A stretch of DNA of 64,000 bases from Streptomyces sp. SS1-1 (GCF_008973465.1 NZ_WBXN01000004.1:5558501-5622500); one strand, 5' to 3'; counted from the first letter of the stretch, positions 17,536-26,093 are shown. Numbers and translations: made by a program. Notes: generated by a model not told the origin, from the letters alone.

Positions 17536-18444
17536 TCACAGGTCCAGGGTGAGCCTGGCCGAGCGCGCCCGCGAGACGCAGGCGTACATCCGGCCGGGCG
17601 GTGCGCCGATGTCGTCCCGGTGCTCCGGTTCGCCGTCCAGGAGCACGACCTCGCAACTGCCGCACACCCCCTCACGGCACCCGGACGGCACCGGGAACCC
17701 CGCGTGCCGCAGCGCGTCCAGCAGGGAGTCCTCCGCCTCGACGCGGACGTCGCGGCCGGAGCGGGCGCAGCGCACGTCGAACGGCTCGTCCGGCGCGAAC
17801 CCCCTCCGCGCCGGCCGGAACCGCTCCACGTACAGGCGCTCCGGCGGGAACACCGCTTCCGCCGCGTCGAGCATCGGCGCCGGGCCGCAGCAGTACACGA
17901 GGGCCCCCGGGCCCAGCGCCGCCGCCTCCGCGGCGAGGTCGGGCCGGCCGAGCTCCTCCGTGGCATGGACGCGGACCCGGTCGCCGTGCGCCGCCCGCAG
18001 CTCGCCGGCGAACGGCATGCTGTCCCGCGACCGGCCCACGTACAGCAGCCGCGCCGAGGCCCCCGACGCGACGGCCGCCCTCAGCATGGGCATGAGCGGT
18101 GTGACGCCGATGCCGCCCGCCACGAACAGGTACTCCGGCGCGGGCAGCAGGGGGAAGGTGTTCCGGGGCAGGGAGACGTCGACCGGGTGCCCCTCGCCGA
18201 GGTACAGGTGGATGTACTCCGAGCCGCCCCGGCTGAGCCGGTCGTGCCGGACGGCGACCCGGTACGTCTCCTCGTCGTCCGGGTCCCCGCAGAGCGAGTA
18301 CTGCCGGGTCAGCCAGTTCGGCAGGGACAGGTCGACGTGCGCGCCGGGCTCCCAGGGGGCCAGCGGGCCGTCGGCGCCCCGCAGACGCAGGGACACGACG
18401 CCCCGTGCGACGGGCTCGGCCTTCTCGAGGACCGTGCGTTGCAT
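17536..18444 (-). CDS. VanB/PDR-type ferredoxin oxidoreductase
   Basis: This 302-residue protein has three domains. The flavin-binding barrel has RQYSLCGDP, the NAD(P)-binding domain runs from LFVAGGIGVTPLMPML to VYCCGPAPML, and the C-terminal plant-type 2Fe-2S domain has Cys ligands in SGCREGVCGSCEV plus a final YACVS. It transfers electrons from NAD(P)H to a partner oxygenase or flavoenzyme. The PPOX-fold gene lies 12 bp upstream and is a natural partner. Both are divergent from a LysR regulator. Confidence 0.87.
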   Translation of the reverse strand: MQRTVLEKAEPVARGVVSLRLRGADGPLAPWEPGAHVDLSLPNWLTRQYSLCGDPDDEETYRVAVRHDRLSRGGSEYIHLYLGEGHPVDVSLPRNTFPLLPAPEYLFVAGGIGVTPLMPMLRAAVASGASARLLYVGRSRDSMPFAGELRAAHGDRVRVHATEELGRPDLAAEAAALGPGALVYCCGPAPMLDAAEAVFPPERLYVERFRPARRGFAPDEPFDVRCARSGRDVRVEAEDSLLDALRHAGFPVPSGCREGVCGSCEVVLLDGEPEHRDDIGAPPGRMYACVSRARSARLTLDL

Positions 18445-18456
18445 GGTCGGACCCCC

Positions 18457-19122
18457 CTAGTACAGACGCCGGTAGTCGTGTTCGAGCATCTCGGTCAGCA
18501 CGGCCGGATCGGCGTCGACCCGCATCTGGTCGGCGGCGATCTCCCCGATCGACGGCAGCTCGTCCGCCAGGGCCTGGCTCGCCGGATCCCACATCCGGGA
18601 GCGGATCAGCGCCCGGCCGCAGTGGAAGAAGACCTCCTCCACGTCCACCACGATCGCCAGCCGCGCCTCCTTCCCGTCGACGCGCATCCGGGCGAGGACC
18701 TCCGGGTCGTCGGTGGGGTAGGCGCGGCCGTTGACCCGCAGCACCTCCCGCACGCCGGGGACGATGAACATCAGTCCGATCCCGTCGTTCTCGGCGAGGT
18801 TGCGGAACGAGTCGGCGAGGTTGTTGCCCGGCCGGTCGGGGATCGCGAGCGTGCGCTCGTCCAGCACCTTGACGAACCCCGGGTGGTCGCCGCGCGGTGA
18901 ACTGTCCGGCAGCCCGGCCGCGTCCGACGTGGCCAGGGCCGCGAAGGGGGAGTGGGCGATGAAACGGCGCGCGTGATGGCCGAGCCGGTCGTGGTTCTTG
19001 CGCTTCACCAGGTCCCCGGGCTCGCCGATCCGGGCCCGCACCTCCGCGAAGGTCATGCGCCGCGGGCGGCGCTCCCGGGCGACGGAGTCTCCGTCCGCCG
19101 CCGGGACGTCACGAGTGATCAT
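18457..19122 (-). CDS. Pyridoxamine 5'-phosphate oxidase-fold flavoprotein (MSMEG_1061-like)
   Basis: This 221-residue split-barrel flavoprotein starts at ATG 19122 (MITRDVPAADG) with GGAAGG upstream. The FMN/F420-binding core spans FIAHSPFAALATSDAAGLPDSSPRGD, IPDRPGNNLADSFRNL and GLMFIVPG. It ends with FFHCGRALIRSRMWDP, typical of the MSMEG_1061 branch. Such proteins reduce or oxidise small aromatic or quinone-like compounds. The link with the VanB-type reductase suggests electrons pass through that protein. Confidence 0.8.
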   Translation of the reverse strand: MITRDVPAADGDSVARERRPRRMTFAEVRARIGEPGDLVKRKNHDRLGHHARRFIAHSPFAALATSDAAGLPDSSPRGDHPGFVKVLDERTLAIPDRPGNNLADSFRNLAENDGIGLMFIVPGVREVLRVNGRAYPTDDPEVLARMRVDGKEARLAIVVDVEEVFFHCGRALIRSRMWDPASQALADELPSIGEIAADQMRVDADPAVLTEMLEHDYRRLY

Positions 19123-19232
19123 CAGGTCCGCCTTCCAGTCGCTGGGGTGTCCACGACCGACCGTAGGAACGGACACCGATTCCGACCAGTGCAACCTTGA
19201 TACAGACTCTTTCCGATCCTGATAATCGACGG

Positions 19233-20159
19233 GTGGACCACGTCGACCTGAACCTCATCGAGGCCCTGGACGCCCTGCTCGCCGAGAACAGCGTGACCAG
19301 GGCGGCGGAACGGCTGCACACCTCGCCCCCGGCCATGAGCCGCGCCCTGGCCCGGCTGCGGCGTGCCTTCGGCGACCCGCTCCTCGTACGGGCCGGACGC
19401 GACCTCGTACCGACGCCCAGGGCGCTGGAACTGCGCGGCGAGGTGCAGGCGGTCACCAGCCGTGCCCGCGCCCTGTTCGCGCCGTCGGGCACCGCCGACC
19501 CGCGCACCGCCGTCCGCACGTTCGACCTGCAGGTCGGCGACATGCTGTCCACGACGTTCATCCCGCGCCTCCTCGACGACCTGCGGGCCGAGGCGCCCGG
19601 CATCTCCCTGCGGCTGCGCCCGGAGAGCCTGGAGGACACCCCGGCGCTGCGCGAGGGCCTGGTGGACCTGGAGGTCGGGATCGTCCGGCAGGGGCACCCG
19701 GAGATCCGCTCCGAGACGCTGCTCACGGAGACGCTGACCGGCGTCGTCCGCCCGGACCACCCCCTCGCGAAGGCGCGGACGGTGACACCGCGACGCTTCG
19801 CCGCCGCCGACCACGTCGTGGTGTCCCGGCGCGGCCGGGCGCACGGCCCCATCGACGAACGGCTCGCCGAGGCCGGGCTGAGCCGGCGCGTGGTCGCCGT
19901 GGTCCCCAGCGTGGCGACCGCCCTCTTCCTGACCCGCGAGACCGACGTCGTCGGCGTCGCCCCGGCCGGACTCGGACGGTCCATGCTGCGCACGCTCGGG
20001 CTGCACACCTTCCCGATCCCGCTCGAACTGCCGCCCCTGACCGTGGGCATGGCGTGGCACCCCCGCAACGACCACGACCGCACCCACCAGCTGCTCCGCG
20101 CCCGCACCCGCCACATCATGACGACGGCGCCGGACGGGGCGGGGGGCGTCGGGCCCTGA
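19233..20159 (+). CDS. LysR-family transcriptional regulator
   Basis: This 308-residue protein begins at GTG 19233 (VDHVDLNLIEALDALL). The N-terminal HTH (SVTRAAERLHTSPPAMSRALARLRRAFGD) is classical LysR, followed by two effector-binding Rossmann-like lobes. It is divergent from the PPOX/VanB-reductase operon across 110 bp, the standard arrangement for a LysR regulator controlling the neighbouring enzymes in response to their substrate. A TTG at 19197 would add 12 residues but lacks support. Confidence 0.88.
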   Translation: MDHVDLNLIEALDALLAENSVTRAAERLHTSPPAMSRALARLRRAFGDPLLVRAGRDLVPTPRALELRGEVQAVTSRARALFAPSGTADPRTAVRTFDLQVGDMLSTTFIPRLLDDLRAEAPGISLRLRPESLEDTPALREGLVDLEVGIVRQGHPEIRSETLLTETLTGVVRPDHPLAKARTVTPRRFAAADHVVVSRRGRAHGPIDERLAEAGLSRRVVAVVPSVATALFLTRETDVVGVAPAGLGRSMLRTLGLHTFPIPLELPPLTVGMAWHPRNDHDRTHQLLRARTRHIMTTAPDGAGGVGP

Positions 20160-20229
20160 ACGGTGGCGCGAGCCGGTCACGACCTCGCCGCGCGAGCCGG
20201 GGGTGAGCTAGGACCGTCGCGTGGGCCGT

Positions 20230-20415
20230 GAGCCTGCCTCCACCCCGCCGCGTGGGCCCTGAGAGCCGGCCACCACGCGCCGCGAGGACTGCGATCCGGC
20301 GACCGCCTCGCCGCGAGGACCGCGATCCACCCCACCCCGTCGCGACGACCGCGATCGGCCCCCACCCCGTCGGCCCCCACCCCGTCGGCCTCCACCCCGC
20401 CGGGAGCACCGCGCG
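20230..20415. repeat. Degenerate GC-rich tandem repeats
   Basis: The gap before the HEAT-repeat gene is built from short imperfect repeats. CCCCACCCCGTCGG occurs twice in succession (about 20360-20387), followed by a third diverged copy. GCGAGGACNGCGATCC recurs at about 20282 and 20313, with further diverged copies to the left. No coding potential or CRISPR-like spacing was seen in 20160-20417. Confidence 0.6.
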
Positions 20416-20417
20416 CC

Positions 20418-21185
20418 TTGACCTTCACACGGTGGCAAGGTGTCCCCTGGGTGCAGGAGGTGGTCCCGATCGACCCGACACACACGACCCCGCACACCGC
20501 CCGCCTGAGCGCTGCCCTGGGCGCCGACGACCCGTCGGTCCGGCTCAAGGCGGCCCTGGCGGCCGGCTCGTCCGCCGACCCCGGCCTGCTGGACGCCCTG
20601 GTCGAGCGCTGCGCGGTCGAACCGGACTTCTTCGTACGGGACATGCTGTCCTGGGCCCTGACCCGCCTGCCGTCCGGTCCGACCCTGGCCAGGGTCCGGC
20701 GGGAACTCGACGCCGACCGTGCCCAGGCGCGCGCCCAGGCCCTGCACACGCTCTCCAAGATCGGCGACAGGACCGCGTGGACATGGATCCCGCGCGCGCT
20801 GCTGCACGACCGGGACGACGAGGTGGCCCGGACGGCCTGGCGTGTCACGGTCGCCCTCGCACCGGACGACGAGGAGACCCGCGTGGACCTGGCCGGTGAA
20901 CTGGTCCGGCAGCTGGGCCGCGGCGACCGGGCCGTACGGCTGAGCCTGAGCCGGGCGCTCATCGACCTCGGGGAGGTGACCCGGCCGGCCCTGGAGCGGG
21001 CCGCCGCCGGCCCCGACCCGGCGGTGGCCACGCACGCCGCCGCCACCGAACTGCTCCGCGAGCGCCCGGAGACCGGTTTCGACGCGGTGGTGGACGAGGC
21101 CAAACGGATCGTCGCCCTCGGCCCGGAGAGGGCCGCCCGGCCCGCCCCGGACCCGACGGCCGCCCAGGGGACCGCCCCATGCTGA
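20418..21185 (+). CDS. HEAT-repeat protein
   Basis: This 255-residue protein consists almost entirely of helical HEAT/PBS-lyase-type repeats, for example DPSVRLKAALAAGSSADPGLLDALVE and DEVARTAWRVTVALAPDDEETRVDLAG. Such solenoids bind proteins or scaffold complexes. No enzymatic motif was seen. The start is uncertain: TTG 20418 has GGGAG upstream and gives MTFTRWQGVPWVQE, whereas GTG 20451 is shorter. The 3' end overlaps the start of the MerR-HEAT gene by 7 bp, so the two are coupled and may interact. Confidence 0.72.
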   Translation: MTFTRWQGVPWVQEVVPIDPTHTTPHTARLSAALGADDPSVRLKAALAAGSSADPGLLDALVERCAVEPDFFVRDMLSWALTRLPSGPTLARVRRELDADRAQARAQALHTLSKIGDRTAWTWIPRALLHDRDDEVARTAWRVTVALAPDDEETRVDLAGELVRQLGRGDRAVRLSLSRALIDLGEVTRPALERAAAGPDPAVATHAAATELLRERPETGFDAVVDEAKRIVALGPERAARPAPDPTAAQGTAPC

Positions 21186-22189
21186 TCGGTGAGGTCGCCC
21201 GGCGCTCCGGGGTCAGTGCCCGGATGCTCCGGCACTACGACGCCCTCGGCCTGGTGCGGCCCACCGGGCGGACCGTCGGCGGGTACCGCGAGTACTCCGC
21301 CGAGGACGTGCGCCGGATCTTCCACGTGGAGAGCCTGCGGTCCCTCGGCCTCTCCCTCCACCAGGTCGCGCAGGCGCTGGGCGACCCGGCCTTCACCCCG
21401 GACGCCCTGGTCGGCGACCTCATCCGGTGGACCCGGGAGCGGCTGGACCGGGAACGGGAACTGCTCGAACGGCTCCATGCCATCGACGCGTCGGCCCCCG
21501 CCGACTGGCAGGACGTCCTGCGGGTCGTCGCCCTCATGCAGGGCCTGGACTCACCCCATGCCGCGCGCCGGCAACAGGCCGTCCTCGCCCGGCAGGACGA
21601 CGTCCCCGTCCCCGCCGAGCTGCTGGCCAAAGCCGTCCTGGCCGAGCCCGACCCGGTCGTGTCGGGCGCCCTGCGCTGGGCGCTCGCGCGGGCCGGGGAC
21701 GCCGGGGTGACCGCCCTGGCCGCCGCGTTGCACGACGACGACCCCGCCGTCCGGCTGCGGGCCGTGCGGGCGCTCACAGACCTGGCCGAGGTCCCCCAGG
21801 CGGCGGCCGCGCTGGAGGACGCGCTCGCGGACCCGGACCCGGCGGTCCGCCGCCCGGCCGCCCTCACGCTGGGCCGCCGGGGCACGACCGCGGCCGTACC
21901 CGTGCTCGTCGGCATGGTGGTCGACGGCGTCAACGACGTCGACGCGGCGGACGTCCTCGGCGCGCTGTCCGAGGACCCGGCCTGCGCCGACCGCGTCCTG
22001 GCCGCCCTGACCGGCGAACTCGCCGCCCCCGGCGCCGACTCCGCGACCCGTATCCGTCTCACGCAGGCGCTGGTCGAACTGCCCGGTCCCGGCGGGCGCG
22101 AGGTGCTGGACCGGCTGTCCCGGGACGGCGACCCCGCCGTCGCCAGGGTCGCCGCGGCCTTCGCCAAACTGCTCGAAGAACGTCCGTGA
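21179..22189 (+). CDS. MerR-family regulator fused to HEAT repeats
   Basis: In this 336-residue protein, residues 1-70 form a MerR winged helix (MLIGEVARRSGVSARMLRHYDALGLV ... GGYREYSAEDVRRI), followed by the MerR dimerisation helix (about 75-105). The effector part (about 120-335) is a HEAT solenoid like that of the upstream protein, for example DDPAVRLRAVRALTDLAEVP and DPDPAVRRPAALTLGRRG. No Cys-based metal site is present, so protein or conformational input is more likely than metal sensing. Coupling to a free HEAT protein suggests co-regulation. Confidence 0.82.
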   Translation: MLIGEVARRSGVSARMLRHYDALGLVRPTGRTVGGYREYSAEDVRRIFHVESLRSLGLSLHQVAQALGDPAFTPDALVGDLIRWTRERLDRERELLERLHAIDASAPADWQDVLRVVALMQGLDSPHAARRQQAVLARQDDVPVPAELLAKAVLAEPDPVVSGALRWALARAGDAGVTALAAALHDDDPAVRLRAVRALTDLAEVPQAAAALEDALADPDPAVRRPAALTLGRRGTTAAVPVLVGMVVDGVNDVDAADVLGALSEDPACADRVLAALTGELAAPGADSATRIRLTQALVELPGPGGREVLDRLSRDGDPAVARVAAAFAKLLEERP

Positions 22190-22198
22190 GGTGCGCCT

Positions 22199-22816
22199 CT
22201 AGTCCGGCAGCTCCGCCCCCGACTGCTCGGCGACCATGTACCGGGCGTACCAGTCCGGCCAGTCGGGGTCCTCCGCGCCGGTACGGGCCTCGTGCTCGCC
22301 GTGCGCGGCGGCGGCCCGGCGCAGGGCGCCCGCCAGGTCGTCGGCCGACGCGAACGCCGTCGTCGAGGGGTCCAGTCGGCCCGGCAGCCGGGTGGTGATC
22401 TCCTGGAGCACGTACCCGTTGCCGTCCGGGTCGCTGAACGACAGGAACGAGCCGTAGCTGCCGCGCTGCGGGTCGGGGCCCGGCACCCGCGCGTCCGTGC
22501 CGCCGTGGTGGAAGACGCCCCCGGCGTCGTGGAAGATCTCGCTCGGTTCGGCGCCGTTCCGTTTCAGCTCGCTGTGGGCCGCCTCGATGTCGTCGACCAC
22601 CAGGTGCAGACCCCGTGCCGTGCCCGGCGCTTGCTCGGTCACGTTGGTTCCGAAGATGACCGACGCCGGTGAGCCCGGAGGGGTCATCTGAACGACCCGG
22701 AACGAGTCGTCCGTGGGGACGTCCGCGTCGAGCCGCCAGCCCAGCGCCGTGTAGAAGTCCTTCGCCCGGTCGACGTCGGACACCGGCACCACGACGACCT
22801 CGAGTTTCATGTCCAT
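22199..22816 (-). CDS. Glyoxalase/bleomycin-resistance fold (VOC) protein
   Basis: This 205-residue VOC-superfamily protein begins at ATG 22816 (MDMKLEVVVVPVSDVDRAKDFYTALGW). The paired beta-alpha-beta-beta-beta modules are visible with LHLVVDDIEAAHSELKRNG and FLSFSDPDGNGYVLQEI. It extends about 60 residues past the usual VOC end with a helical tail (DDLAGALRRAAAAHGEHEAR ... YARYMVAEQ). The function is probably dioxygenase, isomerase or binding. An SDR gene lies 84 bp upstream on the same strand. Confidence 0.82.
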   Translation of the reverse strand: MDMKLEVVVVPVSDVDRAKDFYTALGWRLDADVPTDDSFRVVQMTPPGSPASVIFGTNVTEQAPGTARGLHLVVDDIEAAHSELKRNGAEPSEIFHDAGGVFHHGGTDARVPGPDPQRGSYGSFLSFSDPDGNGYVLQEITTRLPGRLDPSTTAFASADDLAGALRRAAAAHGEHEARTGAEDPDWPDWYARYMVAEQSGAELPD

Positions 22817-22900
22817 GGTTGTGGGGCTCCCGTCTCGGAGGGCGGCGGGGCGCGGGGCGGACGACGGCTGGGTGCGGCCGTACGCCGGCACGTCGGGCGC

Positions 22901-23665
22901 TCAGTGCGCGACGAGCTGCTGGCCGCCGTCGATGTCGTAGGTGGCGCCGGTGAGGGCGCCGTTGGCCATGATGTGCAGCGCGAGGGAGGCGACGTCGCCC
23001 GGTCCGACGACCCGCCCGATGGGCAGTGTGCGGCGCAACTCCTCGCGGCGCTCCTCAAGTCGCTCCCCGAGGAGGGACGCCGACAGGGGCGTGTCCACGA
23101 AGCCCGCGGCGAGGAGGTTCACCCGCACCGGGGCGATCTCCACGGCCAGGTTCGCGGCCAGCGCGGGCAGGGCCGCGGTGAGCGCGCCGATCACCGCCAT
23201 GCCGGGGGCGGGGCGGCGCGCACCGGTCCCGCCGATGAACAGCAGCGTCCCGCCGGGCCTGACCTTGTCCCGGCAGGCCCGTCCCGCCGCGAGCAGCATC
23301 GCGAGCCGCGCGCCGAAGTCCCGGCCGCCCGCGGTCAGATCGAGGTCGGCGAGCGGGGTGTACGAGGGGCTGCCCGCCGTCACCATCACGTGGTCGACCT
23401 GACCGGGCAGCTCCCGCAGGAATCCCTCCAGACGGTCGGCCTCCATGGCGTCGAACGCGGCGGTGCTCAACGGCTTCAGCTCCTCGGCGGCCCGCTCCAG
23501 ACGCCCGGGGTCGCGGGCCGTGAGGATCACGTCGCCGCCGGCCGCCCGCACCTGCCGGGCGGTCTCCAGGCCGATGCCCGAACTGCCGCCCACGACCACG
23601 ACCGTCTGCCCGGCGGGCCCGCCCGGCACCGGGGCAACCGCCTCCGCCTCGTCGCTCGCTGTCAC
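22901..23665 (-). CDS. Short-chain dehydrogenase/reductase lacking the YxxxK pair
   Basis: This 254-residue Rossmann protein has the cofactor motif VVVGGSSGIGLETA and the NAG-region analogue VMVTAGSPSYTP. The helix that normally carries YxxxK reads GMAVIGALTAALPALAANLA, so neither the catalytic Tyr nor Lys is at its usual place. The rest (RVNLLAAGFVDTPL, TGATYDIDGGQQLV) is ordinary SDR. It is either a divergent reductase with a different proton donor or a non-catalytic binder. The GTG start overlaps the stop of a possible 44-residue ORF. Confidence 0.8.
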   Translation of the reverse strand: MTASDEAEAVAPVPGGPAGQTVVVVGGSSGIGLETARQVRAAGGDVILTARDPGRLERAAEELKPLSTAAFDAMEADRLEGFLRELPGQVDHVMVTAGSPSYTPLADLDLTAGGRDFGARLAMLLAAGRACRDKVRPGGTLLFIGGTGARRPAPGMAVIGALTAALPALAANLAVEIAPVRVNLLAAGFVDTPLSASLLGERLEERREELRRTLPIGRVVGPGDVASLALHIMANGALTGATYDIDGGQQLVAH

Positions 23666-23796
23666 CAGAAGTCACCGCCGTCCGCACGTCCGACCATGAG
23701 CCCGGGGCTGGGGGCGTACCAGGGCCGTTCCTGTGTGCCCTGGACTTTTCCGCCCGTATCCGGGCTCTTCGCCACGGACTGCCCGGCCCGAGCCAT
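23662..23796 (-). CDS. Possible small coupled ORF upstream of the SDR
   Basis: This 44-residue reading frame from ATG 23796 begins MARAGQSVAKSPDTGGKV and ends GLMVGRADGGDFW. Its TGA overlaps the SDR GTG start (GTGA), the usual arrangement of coupled genes in this window. No strong ribosome site is visible and I do not recognise the sequence, so it may be a leader or chance ORF. The rest of 23797-24024 holds nothing I recognise. Confidence 0.3.
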   Translation of the reverse strand: MARAGQSVAKSPDTGGKVQGTQERPWYAPSPGLMVGRADGGDFW

Positions 23797-24024
23797 CAGT
23801 CTGTCACCCGTCCGGCGGAGTCGCACGCGGGCCGGGCAAGGGTCCGGGCGGTCCGGGTACCCGTGCCCGGCGAGCCGTCCCGGCACCGCCGCCGACGCCG
23901 TCCGCGTCCGGCGACGACGCGCCCGATGCGGTCGCGGGCCGTGTCGGTGTTGGGCCGAACGGGTGACTTGGCGTAAGAATTGGCTGGTGCAGGCATTGAG
24001 GGCGAGTCAGGTCGGGGTGAGCCG

Positions 24025-24414
24025 GTGAACAGCTACGACGTCACCGATGAACAGTGGGAGGGGCTCGCCCAGGTCGTGCCTTTGAGGGGGCGTGACGCCT
24101 GGCCGTCGGCGGTGGACCACCGTGCGATGCCAGAGGCGGTGACCGAGCCGCGCCGGCGTTTCGTCGTCCTGCGGGTCAACGTCTTCGGGGACGCCCGCGA
24201 GGTCGCCGAGACCCTGATGGCGGGCATCCCGGTGCTGCTGGACCTGACGGGCGCGGAGAACGAGGTCGCCAAGCGGGTGCTCGACTTCAGCACCGGCGTG
24301 GTCTTCGGCCTGGGCAGCGGGATGCACCGCGTCGACCGGAACGTGTTCCTGCTGACACCGCCCGGCACCGAGGTGAGCGGGCTGATGGAGACGGCCGGCG
24401 TCCCCGGCGCCTGA
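24025..24414 (+). CDS. sepF: SepF-like cell division protein (paralogue)
   Basis: The 129-residue protein matches the SepF globular domain: RFVVLRVNVFGDAREVAETLMAGIPVLLDLTGAENEVAKRVLDFSTGVVFGLGSGMHRVDRNVFLLTPPG-type core. SepF anchors FtsZ to the membrane, but this copy has a short N-terminus without an obvious amphipathic membrane helix. Streptomyces carry several SepF-like proteins, and this is likely an accessory copy and not the dcw-cluster one. It stands alone, with an 84-bp gap before the ATPase gene. Confidence 0.8.
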   Translation: MNSYDVTDEQWEGLAQVVPLRGRDAWPSAVDHRAMPEAVTEPRRRFVVLRVNVFGDAREVAETLMAGIPVLLDLTGAENEVAKRVLDFSTGVVFGLGSGMHRVDRNVFLLTPPGTEVSGLMETAGVPGA

Positions 24415-24498
24415 GGCACCTCCCGGTGTACCCCGTTCGTAGGAAGCCCGCGAGGGTGGAACGGTTCGCCTGAGGACGGCGGCTCTACGGTCCCCGGC

Positions 24499-25746
24499 AT
24501 GGGCCTTTCCTCTGTCTCCGGTGCCGTGTCCGTGCCGCCCCAGGGCCGTCGGACGGGGGTGGCGGCACACCCGCCCAGCCCCGCCCCGGCGGACGAACCC
24601 GCCGAGGAGCGTCCGGGCGAAGGCCCGCCCGACCCGCCCCGGCCCCACGTCGTCGAACTGCGGCTGTCCGCGTTCGCCGGGCACCGCCGTGCCGTGTTCC
24701 CGCTCGGCCCGTGCACGTTCCTCGCGGGACCCAGCGGCTCCGGCAAGACGACCGCGCTGCGGGCGTACGAGGCACTCGCCGGGCTCGCCGGCGGCCGGAC
24801 CGTCGGGGAGGCGTTCCCCGACCCCGCGGCCTGCGTCCCGGAGCGGGCGCGCCCGGACGCCCAGCGGCGGCGGGGCTTCCGTATCGGCTGCACCGCCGAC
24901 GGCCCGGAGGGCCCGGTGCGGCTCGACGTGGCCGTGCAGGCGGAGCCCGAACTGCGGATCGTGGGGGAGCGGTTGACGGCGGGCGGTGTCGTCCTCCTGG
25001 AGACGGCCCTGCGCGACCCGGGCCGGCGCAGTGTGCAGGCCGCCTGGCACACGGCCGGGCAGACCCCGGTGACACGGGCCCCGCTCCCCGACGACCGGCT
25101 CGGCACCGCGCTGCTGCCGCTGCGGGTGGCCGGGACGACGGACGGGCAGCGGCGGGTCCTCGCGGCGGCCGAGCAACTGGTGGTGGCGCTGCGCTCGGTG
25201 TTCGTCTGCGATCCCGTGCCCGAACGGATGCGGGCCGAGGTCCCGGTCGGCTCCGGACGGCTGCTCGGCGGCTGCGACAACCTCGCCGACGTGCTGTGGC
25301 GCACGCGCTCCGAGTGCACACGACGGCACGCCCGGCTCGTCGCCGCCGCCCGCGCGGGATGCACCGGCCCGGTGACGGACGTCGCCGCCGAACTGCTGCC
25401 GGACGGGACCGTCCGCGCCCTGCTCGACCGGGGCGACGGCGTCCGCACCGCGCTCGGCCGGCTCGGATACGGCGAACTGCGCTATCTGGCGCTGTCGCTG
25501 GTGCTGCTGACCGGACCCGGTGTCCTGGAGGTCGACCCGGTCCGCGAGGTGCCCGCCGCCCTGCAGACGCTGGGCGTCCTCGCGGACGGCCTCGACCGGG
25601 GCCTGGACCCCGTGCAGCGATCCGAGTTGACGGGGCTCGCGGCGCGCATGGGGGCACGGGGGCACATCCGGCTGGTCGGGTCGGTCAGCGACCCCTCGGG
25701 CCTGGCGGAGACGGACGGCGTGACGGTGGTACACCTGAAGGCGTGA
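24499..25746 (+). CDS. SMC/RecF-like ATP-binding protein
   Basis: In this 415-residue protein a Pro-rich 45-residue N-terminus is followed by an AAA_21-type ATPase with Walker A AGPSGSGKTT. The signature region reads LGRLGYGELRYLALSLVLL, and GVLEVDPV follows where Walker B is expected. No coiled coil long enough for an SMC arm is seen. The stop overlaps the GTG of a MazG-type pyrophosphohydrolase. The role is unknown. An ATPase/nucleotide-hydrolase pair could be housekeeping nucleotide control or defence. Confidence 0.72.
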   Translation: MGLSSVSGAVSVPPQGRRTGVAAHPPSPAPADEPAEERPGEGPPDPPRPHVVELRLSAFAGHRRAVFPLGPCTFLAGPSGSGKTTALRAYEALAGLAGGRTVGEAFPDPAACVPERARPDAQRRRGFRIGCTADGPEGPVRLDVAVQAEPELRIVGERLTAGGVVLLETALRDPGRRSVQAAWHTAGQTPVTRAPLPDDRLGTALLPLRVAGTTDGQRRVLAAAEQLVVALRSVFVCDPVPERMRAEVPVGSGRLLGGCDNLADVLWRTRSECTRRHARLVAAARAGCTGPVTDVAAELLPDGTVRALLDRGDGVRTALGRLGYGELRYLALSLVLLTGPGVLEVDPVREVPAALQTLGVLADGLDRGLDPVQRSELTGLAARMGARGHIRLVGSVSDPSGLAETDGVTVVHLKA

Positions 25747-26093
25747 CCGAACCCCTCGATGTGGCCGGACTCCAGCGCAGGCTCGCGGAGTTCGCCGCCG
25801 CGCGCGACTGGCAGCCGTACCACACGCCGAAGAACCTCGTCTCCGCGCTCGGTGTGGAGGCCGCCGAACTCCAGGAGATCTTCCAGTGGCTGACCCCGGA
25901 GGAGTCCGCCCGCGTCATGGACGACGCCGATACGGCGGCCCGGGTGCGGGACGAGGTCGCGGACGTCCTGGCGTATCTGCTCCAGCTGTGCGAGGTGCTC
26001 GGCGTCGACCCGCTGGCCGCGCTGGACGCGAAGATCGACCGGAACGAGCGGAGGTTCCCGCGTCCCGGCGAGCGTCCTCCACCCGCTGAGTGA
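25743..26093 (+). CDS. MazG/RS21-C6-type nucleotide pyrophosphohydrolase
   Basis: This 116-residue all-helical protein has the MazG/dCTPase metal-binding motifs: LGVEAAELQEIFQW (ExxE) and RDEVADVLAYLLQ (ExxD). WQPYHTPKNL at the N-terminus is typical of the RS21-C6/dCTP pyrophosphatase branch. It hydrolyses non-canonical or deoxy NTPs to NMP plus pyrophosphate. It is coupled (GTGA) to the upstream ATPase. A 7-bp inverted repeat (GAGTGAA at 26088-26094, TTCACTC at 26105-26111) overlaps its stop. Confidence 0.85.
   Translation: MTEPLDVAGLQRRLAEFAAARDWQPYHTPKNLVSALGVEAAELQEIFQWLTPEESARVMDDADTAARVRDEVADVLAYLLQLCEVLGVDPLAALDAKIDRNERRFPRPGERPPPAE

Noticed and set aside
20230..20415. CRISPR-like repeat array
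   Set aside because: Repeats are imperfect, adjacent and of changing length, with no regular spacers and no cas genes.
23796..23996. 66-residue minus-strand ORF upstream of the SDR
   Set aside because: Arg/Thr-rich with no ribosome site, and it overlaps in another frame the better-placed 44-residue ORF; no support for translation.
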